Below are positions 10,101 to 22,100 of a stretch of 29,527 bases of DNA, piece by piece. Location of the stretch: contig JAFTBL010000166.1 of the NCBI GenBank assembly GCA_017455225.1, positions 1 to 29,527 of the forward strand, given 5' to 3'. The position numbers and the translations under genes are program-made. The notes below the pieces were generated by a model. It had not been told where the DNA came from and made no database searches. It was given only the letters and a program-made list of their open reading frames with translations. Position 1 is the first letter of the stretch; each line of letters begins with the position of its first letter. The DNA comes from Oscillospiraceae bacterium (lineage in GTDB: Bacteria; Bacillota_A; Clostridia; Oscillospirales; Oscillospiraceae).

Positions 10101-13100
10101 GCTGGTGCTGACGGCGAACACAGGCAGTCGGGTGCTGACAGTCGCGAACAAGGAGTTTGCCGGACTTGCTCCCGGAAACCATTCCTATACCTTTGATTTC
10201 ACCGTTCCCGCGGACGCCACGGCGCTGACCTTCACCGCCGCGGCGTGCGCCAAGGACATCGTGACCAGCCCCTACGCTGTCAACCACGCGCCCCGTCCGG
10301 TGATCACTGCCAAGGCGGCGGTGGACTCCTCCGAGGTCGAGACCTACGGCGCAGAGCTCTCCAGCGACGTGGATGAGGGCGAGAGCGATAATCTTACCTT
10401 CGTGTGGAACATGGGCGACGGCACGCTGCGAAACGGCAAGAGCGTTTCCTACCGCTATCTGACCCCCGGCGAGTACACCGTTACCCTGACCGCCACGGAT
10501 CAGCGGGGTGCCTCCGCCTCCGTCACCAAGACCGTCCGCGTGATCGACAAGCGGCCCGACCTGCTGGTCGCTGCCGTCACGGTGTACAGGATGGGCGCCA
10601 CGGACAGCGAGTTCACGCCGGTGGATGAGGAGAACACCATCCGGGAGAATGACACCGTGCGCGTTGACGCCACGGTGCGCAACAGCGCCGAGGCATACGG
10701 CGAGGTGCCGGTGGATATGTCCTTCCTGACCGGCTTCTACCTCAATGGCGTGTACCGCGGCTATCAGACGGTCAGCGGCGGCATCGCCGTGGGCGGGGAG
10801 AAGATCGTCTCCTTCACCTACACCGCCGAAACCGGCGCCCAGATCATCAAGATCGTGGCCAACGATCTGCTGGATACGCTGAAGGAGTCCAACAAGCAGA
10901 ACAACAGCCGGACGGAGAGCTACAACGCCCGGCAGACCGACTTTGCCGAGATCGCCGTCACCGGCGGCGACTGGCGCAACGGCGTGACGCTGGACAAGAC
11001 GGTGAAGCTCACCTCGGAGGAAAAGGTGATCTACTCCGCCAATGTGGCCAACACCGGCCGGGCGAGCGCCAAGTTCAACGTTTCGCTGTATCTGGACGGC
11101 GTGCTGACGGATACCGCGTCGGTCACGCTGGCGGCGGGCGATTCCCGGGTGGTGAGCTTCTATGAAGCGCCGACCCCCGGCAAGCATGCCGTGGTGATCG
11201 CCGCGGACGACCCGCTTTTGATCGAGACCGATCCCACCGACAACGCCACGAGCTTTGAGACCCCTGCCTTTACGGTGGCTCGGGCGGAGATCGCCACCGA
11301 GCTGACCGTGGAATACCCCGTGGGCATGACCGGCGGGCGGATCGCCCAAGGCGGCACGGTCACCCTGAGCGCCACGCTGACGCCCAACGCGGATATCTCC
11401 AAGGCCGTCAACGTTCGCTTCTACATCGACGGCACCGTTATCAAGACGGTGCGTGTCGGCGCGGACACGCTGAAAAAGGGCGTGCCTTACGCCACGGGGA
11501 TCACTGCCAAGTGGGTGGCCAGTGACGGCGTCCACGACATCCGCGTCGTTACAGATGCGGATCTGGCGGTGCTGGAAACGGCGTCGGAGGACAGCGAGGA
11601 GAGCGTCAATATCACCGTCATCAAGCCGGATCTGTGGCTGTCCGACGTTTCGTGGGCGCCTGCGGACACGGTGGAGTGGGGCAACCGGGCCAGCTTCCTG
11701 GTGCGGGTGTCCAACCGGAGCGTTGCCACGCTCTATCAGCCCTACGTGCTCAAGCTCTGGGCCAACAAGCTGGACGAGGACGGCGCGCCCACCAGATGGA
11801 CGCTGGTCAACTCCGGCAACTACAACGGCATTCAGGGCAACAGTACCTCCGTGCAGATCCTGTACTGGAACCCGGTCTCCTCCGGCCAATGGCGGCTGAT
11901 GCTGACACTGGAGCGGGGCAACGGCGCCGACTTTGACACCACGTATTACGAGCCCCTTGACTGGAACAGCGTGGACACGGCCTTCGGCAGCTATACCTAC
12001 AGCTACGAGTTCACCGTGCAGGACGGTCTGACCCTGACGGTGAGCCCCAACAAGTCCGGCGAGGACGCTGACTTCGGCGCCAATATGTTCGTCGGCTCCA
12101 GCTATTCCATCGACGTCATAGGCAGGATGGAGCTTGCTTCCAAGCCCGGCAAGCTGCTGACCAGCGTCAGCGACGGCGCCATGATCTCCGTCCGGCTGGA
12201 GAACAACGCCGACGCCTCCATGTTCCGCGAGGCGGTGCTGACCGACCAGGGTACCGGCAACTTCAGCGGCTCCATCCTCACCGAGGGGCTGACCAGCGGC
12301 ATGTACACCCTGACCTACTTCGCGCAGGGCGCCGGATACACCGCCCAGTACGACACGCAGATCATGTTCATCGACGACATCGTCGGCAGCGTCAGCACCT
12401 CGATGAACAGCTACTTCGTGGGCGAGATGATCACCATCTCCGGCAACGCCGGTGTGGGCAACACTCCGTATACCGGCACCATCGTTCTGGATCTGAATCT
12501 GGCCCCGTATTACGGCGACCGGCTGCCCGACGGCGCGGAGATAAACGGCGAGGTGCCGGACGGGTACGAGTATTTCTGGCGCGGCGAGAAGATCATCTTC
12601 CTCACCGCCGATGAAAACGGCAATTTCACCTATTCCTTCAAGGCGGCCAGCGGCGACGCGGGCAAGTGGAGCATCAGCGCCTACGCCTTTGAAAAGCTGT
12701 TCGGCAGCGGCATCCGGGGCAGCGACATCACCATCTACGGCATGGAGACCAAGCCCACCGCCACCACCGTCACCGCCGCCAAGAACACGGATTTCAGCGC
12801 GAAGGTCTACCTGTTCAACAGCGCATGGGACGGCGAGTACGGCGGTCTGACCGGCGTTTCCGCGGTGCTGCTGAACGGCAACGACTACGACGGCATCACG
12901 GCCGCGCTGGACTATTCCACCGTTAAATCCACGCTGGCCGCCGGCGAGTCCTTCCCGGTTACCCTCAACTTCTTTACCGATGAGGACTGCGCGGACAGCG
13001 CCGAGTACGTGATCCAGTTCTCCTCCATTGAGGGAGCCTCCGCCACCACCACGGTGAAGCTCAGCATGCGCCCCGGCGTGCCCAAGCTGTACGCCGACAG

Positions 13101-16100
13101 CAAGGCTGTCACCGCCGCCGCCAATCCCGGCACCACCGTGACCAAGACCGTCACGGTCACCAACAAGGGCATCGCCACCATGCGCAACATCGTGGTGGAA
13201 AGCGGCGGACTCAGCTTCATCAGAGCCGGCGAGCCCGACAAGACCACCCTTGCCCCCGGCGAGAGCCTGTCCTTCAACATCGTGATGGCGCCCACCTCCT
13301 CCGTCCAGTACGGCAAGTATCAGGACACCGTCACCGTTACCAACGGCGTGGTGTCGCTGGCCATCCCGGTGGGGCTGGAGGTCACCGCCCTTTCCTACGG
13401 CTCGGCACAGTTCAAGGTCCGGGACGACTTCGGCGAGGACGTTTCCGGCGCGGTGATCACGCTGTACGGCCGCGATCCCTACGTGCAGTACGTCAACGGC
13501 AAGGAGACGATCTACTATCTCAACTATTCGCTGACCACGGATGCCACCGGCACCGCCACGCTGAGCGACAAGCCCATCGGCGTGTACGATTTCACCGTGG
13601 CGGCCAGCGGCAAGCAGACCTACACCGGCGAATTCACGGTCATGCCCATGACCCAGCCGGCATATGAGGAGATCGTGCTGACCACCAACCCGGTGGAGAT
13701 CAGCTGGACGGTCACTGAAACCACCATCGTGGACGAATACGAGATCGAGCTGTCCATCGATCTGGGCGTCAAGATCCCCGAGCCGAAGCTGGGAAGCTCG
13801 ATGCCCTGGTTCACCATTGCCAAAAACATGCAGAGCGTCGCCGTGCTGGAGACGAAGATCGTCAACAACAGCCTGATCGACGTGATCGACGCCGTGGCGG
13901 TGGTGGACGGCAACGTCAGCGGCTTGTCGGTGGTGGGCGGCGGATACATCGGCACCATTCCCGCCATGTCCAACGTGACGGTGCAGCTGCTGGTGCAGCC
14001 CGGCTACTACGACCTGCCCACCTTTGCGCAGAATGACGCCGCCGCGCAAAAGGCGGTGCTGCGGGTGACCGGCAGTTACGTCAGCTTTGACGAGGATACG
14101 GGCCTGCCCGTGTACCCCGCCAAAACCACGGACGTGCGCGTGCCCATCTACAACCCCGGCAAGCAGAAGGTGAATATGGAGGTCGTGACCGCCGACGGCA
14201 AGAAGGAAGCGGTGGAGATCCAGATGCCGGACGACACCGAGGTCGAGGAGCTGGATTACTTCGTGTTCCAGAACGAGACCGGCGAGCGGATCAAAAAGGA
14301 CGAGTCCGCCTCCGGCGGCGTGTACGAGGTGGTAAAGCTCTCCCTGTCCCAGACGGCCTCTTTGGAGCGCCAGGCCTTCGACGCGGAGCTGAAGATCACC
14401 AACAACTACCCGAGCTATGATCTGGAGAGTCTGACCACCGAGGTGGTGATCCAGTACACCGACCCCGTGACGGGAGAGGTGTCCTTCATTACCGACAACG
14501 TGTATGTCATCCAGACCCAGGGCGCCGCCGCATCCGGCATCGCCTCCGGCTCCACCTACACCGGCAAGTGGAAGATTATTCCCGGCATCGGCATGGGCGG
14601 CGAGTCCGGCAGGAAGTATCAGGTGTTTGCCCGCATCACCTACATGGTCAACGGCAAGCTGGTGACCACCTCTACCGACGCGGTGGAGATCAACGTCAAT
14701 CCCCAGCCGCAGTTGAAGGTGGACTATTACCTGCCGCACAAGATCTACCCCAACGCCAGCTTCCGGATGGGCGTTTCCGTGACCAACGACGGCACGGGCA
14801 CGGCCAAAAACGTGATCCTCGACTCCAGCCAGCTGGATATCGTGTCCAACACGTCGGGGCTGCGTTCCGAGTGGCAGATCGTCAGCTCCTCCTTCGGCTC
14901 CTACAACGCCAATTCCTTCCGGCTGGTGCTGGGCGATATCCCCGGCGTGGGCAACGGCCTTGCCGATGACGGCAGCGACCTGCCCAACATGGTCTGGGGC
15001 TATTTCACCATCCTCTGGACGATGCCCGAGCTGGAGGAGGGCTACCTGCAGGATGTGTACGGCGTGATCAACGATTTCACCGCCACCATCACCCACAAGC
15101 CCTATGAGGGCGTGGAGCTGGATTCCCTGATCAGCGAGGTCAACACCCACATCGTGGCCCGGGACAGCGTGAAGATCCTGGACGACAGCACGGGCACCTA
15201 CGTGGACACCATGTCCGTGATCGTGGGCTCCAACGGCCTGCCCGAATCCATCCGCAACACCGAGACCAACGTGAGCGTCAGCGTGCTGGTGCCCGAGGGA
15301 CTCAGCGGCAGCAAGAGCGGCGCGGACGCCTATACCTTCACGGCGCCCATCACCGCCGCCGTCAGCGAGGACAACGCCGCGCTGCGGTATCAGATCCTGA
15401 TGGTGGGCGAGTCGGCGGACTTCGCCAAGGAGAATATTGCCGCCGTGTACCGCTACGCCTCCGCCGACCTGAGCGGCGAGCCCGTGAGCCTGTCCTTCTC
15501 CAACTACTGGAAGGATACCTACACCGTGGACGGCGAGGAGAAGGAGCTCCTCTACGTGGTGGATGAGATCCTCCGGGACGGAAACGGCAATATCCTGCCC
15601 CGCTACTATAAAGTGGTCTACGGCTCCGCCACTGCGGTCACCGGGATCAAGACCACCGGCATCACGTACCTGCAGGATTCAACAACGGTGCTGAAGCGCA
15701 CTGCCGTGTTCTACGACACCGGCAAGTTCCACGACGAGGACGACGCCGTGCCTCTGGGCGTGCAGGCCACCGTGTACAACTCCGGCAAGAATCCGGAGAG
15801 CGTGATGGTGTATCTGTTCCGGGCGCCGGTGGTCAGCGGCAGAACAGGCAGCTTCATGCTGGTGGATAAGCAGTCCGTCACGGTGACCTCCTACAACGTG
15901 GAGCTGGCGTACTTCTACATCGACCTGTACGCCAACGCCGAGATGCCGGCGGGCGTGTACGAGTTCCGTGCCGGCACGTCCTCCAACCCGGAGGAGTGCA
16001 CCGCCGCCGTGCAGACCGTGATCAACGCTCTGCCCACGGCCAACGCAGGCGTGGACTTCAACGCCACCGTCAACAAGACGGTCGTGTTCGACGGCTCCCG

Positions 16101-19100
16101 CAGCTACGATCCCGACGGGCAGATCAAGAGCTACATATGGGAATTCGGCGACGGCGCCTCCGGCTGGGGCGTTGCGCCCACCCACGTTTACACCGCGTCG
16201 GGCACGTATATCGCAACGCTTACCGTCACCGACGACAACGGCACCGCCAACGCCCTGATCACCAAGGGGTACAACAAGGAGGAGCTGCCCACCGATTCCT
16301 ATGCGGTGCACAACGTGATGGTCACGGTGTACGACGACAGACCCGACCTGATCGTGATCCCGGAGACCCTCTCCGGGACGCTGGGCAAGGGTCTGGAGAT
16401 CACCATCGGCGGCGAGAGCGTATCCAGGACCAACACCGCAGACGCCGGCGAGGAGATCGTCATCTACGCCCGGGTGATGAACGACAAGCCCGAAAATCCG
16501 ATCCCCTCCGGCTTCATCGTCAGCCTTTATAAGGACGACGTCTATCTGGGCTATCAGCGCGTCACCTCCGTCTACGAAAAGACCTACACGCTGGGCGGCG
16601 AGACACGCACCGTCCAGTGCGCCGACGTGCAGTTTACCGACGTGGCCGCGGACAACGCCTCCCACGTGTACACGGTGCGGGCCAACGACGTATCCGTGGC
16701 TTTCATGGAAGCGGATATGTTCAACAACCAGCGCAGCGCCATTGTGTACGGCGCCTCCGGGCGCACCGTGTTCCCCAACGTGGGCATCACCGCCGTGACC
16801 TTTGAGGGGAGATCCCTTGTCAACGGCGCCACCGCGGCAAGGGGCATGACCATCGCCTCTGGCAAGGCGCTGACCTTCCGGGTGACGCTGGAGAACTCCG
16901 GCAACGACGCCACCGGCGACTTCCCGCTGACCGCCCGCATCAACGGCAAGTGGGCCGCCAGCCAGACGGTGGAGTCTCTGGCGCCCGGTCAGTCCGTCAC
17001 GGTGGACGTGAGCTTCGTGCCCGAGGGCGGCGAATCGCAGCTGATCACCTTCACGGCGGACGGCCCCTATCCCCGCACGCTGGACACGGATCGCGGGGAC
17101 AACGAGTGGACGTATAACGCCGGAACGATCGCCATTGCCAAGGCGGATCTCACCATCGAGACCGTGACCGTGACCACGGACGGCTCCGACGCGGTGATCA
17201 CCGCTGTGGTCAGAAATATCGGCGCGGTGGACGCGGAACAGAGCTCCACCGTGACCTACTACGCCGACGAGCGGTATCTGGGCGCGGCACTGGCGGGCGC
17301 GCTGCTGGCGGGCGAGTCCAAGGAGATCTCGTTCGTCTGGAAGAATTACGAGGCCGCCAGGCGCATCACCGCGGTGTGCGACGCCATGTCCGTGGTGGAT
17401 GAGTCCGACGAGCTGAACAACACCTTCACCGACACGTCGGCGGAGGGCAACGTGCTGCCGGGCCGCGCCATGCCGGCGCTGAAGGTGACGAAGCTCGCCA
17501 CCTCCGGCACCGCCGCCTTCGGAGCGCAGATGTCCACCACGGTCACGCTGAAGAACACGGGCACCGGCGAGTCCACGGGCGCGTTCAAGGTATCCCTGTT
17601 TGCTCAAGGTATTCTGGTGGGCGAGTCGGTCATCAGCCGCACCATCCTGCCCGGCGCCGTGGCCGAGACCACGGTGGACTGGGTGGCGAACGTGCTGCCC
17701 ACCGGCGAATATACCCTCACCGCCCTTGCGGATTCGGAATACAGCATCGTCATGTCCTCCCGCTCCGGCGTGAGATATGACGAGACGATCGCCGTGTCCG
17801 ACGGCATCAGCGTCGCCATTGAAAGCGACGCCGCCTACCTCATCCGCAGCGGCGACAACAGAGTCCGGGTGAAGCTGACACGCTCCGACGGCAAGGCCGA
17901 TACCGGCGCCGCCGCGGTCAAGGTGATGATCGCCGGCACGGACGTCCTGTCCGCCGCCGTGTATGACGCCTCTACCGATCGCTACGTGGCCGCGCTGGAT
18001 CTGTCGGCGGTTTCGCTGGGCGAGCACAGCGTCATTGCCACCGCCCAGCTGGACGGCATGACTGACGCCCGCGCCTTCACCGCGCAGGTGGTACCCGCTA
18101 TCTCAGTGACCGCCGAAACGGATGCGGCGGTGTACAAGACAGGCGATACAATGATCGTCAGCGGCGCCGTGGAGGGCCTTGCCGCCGGCGACGCCATTGA
18201 GTTGGCCGTGGTGGGCGAGCAGATCTGGCGCTATACCGCCAACGTGGATGAAAGCGGCCGCTACAGCCGCACGATCCAGCTTCCCGCCAACGCCGGCGGC
18301 GCCATGCGCGTGGCCGCCACCGTCAAAAACGCCGGAGCAAACCGCACGGCAAGCACGGACGTGTTCGTTTACGGCGCTTACTTCACCACCGGCAGCACCG
18401 CATCCGTTACCGCCGGCGACAAGGTGGCCGTGAAGGGCTCGGCGGAGAACATCGGCTATCTGGATCTGCGGAACGTTACCGTGCGGGCCGAGGCAAGGAG
18501 CGCCGACGGGCAGAACAATGTTTTGCCCACCGTCCGGTTCATGTCCGGCGGGCACGCCTACGTTCTTACGGAAAAGACCGCCGCCCTGCTGGAGGCGGAG
18601 ACCGAGGGCGTCGCCGCCAACGGTGCGGGCATTGAATACAACGCGCTGCAGTGCAACATGCAGATCGACACCGCCGGCTGCGCGCCGGGCGATTATGAGG
18701 TCGTCCTCACCCTCACCGGCGATACGGATCGGGGCGCCTATACGCTGCGCAAGACCGTTTCCGTCACGGTGACGGTGCCCAAGGCGATCATGGACGTGAC
18801 AAACCTGAACCTTGCCAGCGATTATAAGGACTCCATGACTGCTGACTTTGACCCGCTTGCCGTCAAGACCAGCGCCGCCCCCGGCGAGGCAAAGACCTTC
18901 AGCTACCGGGTGGTGAATCTGGGCACCGGCAAATTGACGGGCGTGAACGCCGTTCTTACGGACAGAAACGGCTGCTCCATCCCGTGGGCCAGCGTGGTCA
19001 TGGCGGGCGGCGTTCCCGCTGAGGACGGGCTTACCACCACGGTATATCCCTACTTCAAGGGCTACGACATCGGGACGCCGCAGGGTGCCGCGCGGATCTC

Positions 19101-22100
19101 CGTGACCTTTGCTCCCGGCGAGAGCGTGCTGGCCAGCCGGTATGACCTGACCCTGACCATCAGCGCCGACGACGTGGACGACGTGGTGATCCCCATGACG
19201 GTCTACGTGTCCGCCCACGCCATCGGCACCAAGGTGGTGAAGGTGGCCACCGTGGACGGAACGGTCATCACCGACGGCAAGGTCACGCTGTACGGCCCGG
19301 TGTCCTCCGCCTACAGCGTGCAGCCCATCCAGCCCCAGTCCTATACCGGTGAGATCGAAGGCGCCGTGACGGTGGGCAGCAACCTGTCCATGGGCGGCAC
19401 GGTGCAGTTCACCAACATCCCCTCCGGCACGTACAACGTCAGCGTCACCGGAAACGGACTGAAGGCTGTGACCGGGCAGATCGAGGTGCTGCCCATCATC
19501 GACATGATCCCGGAGACCATCGTGGTCGAGCAGCAGATGTTCGTGATCCGCTCCACCTCCTCCACCGAAAAGCGGCTGGAGTCCTTCACCTCCAGGAACG
19601 ACGCCTATGACGAGGCAATGTATAAGCTGGAGTTCGGCGGCGCCTATGAGTCGGAGAAGCCCGACCTTCTGCCGGACTACCCCATCGACGAGGTGGAGAT
19701 CTCCTATAACAACGGCCGCATTTCCAGCCGTCTGGCCATCATGAACTCCGACCTGACCGTCGGAGACGAGGCCCACAACATCACGGACGTGACCATCACC
19801 ATCAACCCGCGGGATATCCCGGCGCAGTACATCCGTCTGCGCAGCGGCGACGGCCTGACCGACACGCTGCACGTGGGCACCCTGACCCCGCAGGAGACGT
19901 TCGACTTCGTCTGGAACCTGGATCTGGACGCCCTGTACGTGCAGGCGGCAGTGGAGCAGGACGGCGTGAACTACACCCTCACGCTGCCGGAGGGCTTCAG
20001 CTGGAGCACCTACTATACCGCCTGGGATCGTGAGAACACCCAGATCGACTCCAGAGGCTATCTGACGGCGCATCTTTATAACAAGGTGTCCGTCTCCGGC
20101 GACGGCCGGGTGCTCACCGTTACCCCGAACAACAGCGAAACCGGCGCGCCGGACGGCAGAGTCCCGCTGTACACCAAGGACGTGCCCAAGCTCTACAAGT
20201 TCGACATCGTCATCGAGGGCAGAAGCGCGCTGGAGTTTGCCGAGGGCAGTCTGAGCGAGATGAAGAAGATCACCCGCACCATCCCGGTTCAGGTGGACTT
20301 CATCCCCAACGGCTACTATCTGGACGACAACTGCGAGTCGATCTACACCACCGAGCACCTGCAGGGTGCGTTCTCCACCGGCTCCAACGCCAGAGCGAAG
20401 ATCTTCAGCAAGAAGTTTCTGTCCAACGCGGGTACCTCTTCGCCTGCGCCTGCGGCCAAAAACAACGACGGCTTCCAGGTGGGCTTCTCTCAGGATATTG
20501 TGACCACCGAGGAATACTCCAAGCTCACGGTGCAGTTCGAGAACCCCAGCAGCTCGGAGGTGATCGAGGAGCTGGAGTTCCGGGTCATCATCTCTGACAT
20601 GATGCCGGATGAGAACGGCCAAATGGCGCCCGGCGCCCAGCTCAACAACGCCAGCTTCTACGTCTCACCCTCCATCGTGAAGGCGAAGGGCGTCAAGGGC
20701 TGGGAGAATCTGAGCGAGCGGGAGATCCTGGGCCGGTTTGCCTCCACCAGCGGCATCGACGTGGGCACGCTCCTTGCCGGCGGCAGCTTCACGCTGGACT
20801 TCGCGCTGGAGCCGCTGTCCCAGCTGTACAGCAACGACATGTTCACCTATCTGATCGACAACGGGTACATGAGCGCCGAACAGGCGGTGGAGACCGCCAA
20901 CCGGCTCAGAGCCTCGGCGGGCACCAGCTACGCATGGGTGGAATACAGCTTCCGCCGGGCGGGCCGGGTGGTCACCGGCGTGACGGAGCCCGTCATGCAG
21001 AAGATCCAGCTTCCGGCGGATCTGACCTCCTACGAGGACGTGTTCCAGCTGGATCCGGATTCCGGCGTGTACTTCGCGGCCATCGTTATCACCAACTCCG
21101 GCTTCGGTACGTCAGATGAGGTACTCCTTTCCCCGCCGGTGATCCCGTCGCTCAACGGCGAGCGGATCCGGCTGTCCTCCTTCCACACCGGCAGCATGAA
21201 GGACTTCCCCGGCGCTGACGCCACGCCCACCGAGATGGCCGCGTGGTATCAGAGCTGGCAGGACAATCCCGTGCCGGAGGAGATCCGGCTCGCGCCGATC
21301 CCCTCGGGCGAGAGCATCTATCTCATCTACAAGCTCAACGTGATCGGCAAGGCGGACAACGGCGTGACGCCGGAGAACCTGCCGCCGCACCCCATCGACC
21401 TGCCCGAGGCGCCGGAGATCAAGGCACCCGACTTCAAGCCGGTGATCTACATCGACGGCAAGAAGGTGGGCGTGTGCACGGCGGAGGAGACCGGCGGCGA
21501 CAACTCGGCCAACCCGGCCCGGATCGCGGACGCGCTGGACGAGATCGCCGAGGGGCTGTCGATCCTGATGTACTCCACGGTGGCCGATTACGGCACCCGA
21601 CTGGAGGACGCCTACACCAACGCCAAGCTGATGCAGAGCGCCAAGGTGATCGTAGGCGTGCAGAAGTATCTGACCTACATCTCCACCGTGGTGAACAACG
21701 TGCTGACCTTTGCCGGCGGCCACACCACCCCGAAGGCGTCGCTGGGCGAGGACGACGACAACGAGTCCCTGCTCACCAAAATGTTCTCCGGCACGCTGCT
21801 GCTGGGCGCGGTGTTCGACGCCACCGACGGCATCGTCGGTCACATCCAGCCGTTCCTGAACGCCATCAAGGCGGGCAAGGCCAAGGAGAGCCAGGTGGAA
21901 GGCAACCTGCGGCAGCTGAGCGGTCTGGGCAGCATGCGGCCTGCCAAGAAGGTCTACGCGGAGCTGTACGCCGCCCTGGGCGACCTGGACGGCATGCTGA
22001 AGGAGCTGTCCGACGAGGTGGCTCGCGGCGTCAGCGTGTACGACGCGCTGGTGGCCATGGCGGCCAGAGGGGCGGACGACCTGCCCAAGCTGGAGGCGGA

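Noticed and set aside
9988..21350. Cohesin domains that would make the protein a scaffoldin
   Set aside because: I looked for cohesin-like strand patterns among the beta domains. The motifs (RPDL, NN tails, VTNxG) fit CARDB and related folds instead; no convincing cohesin was found by eye.
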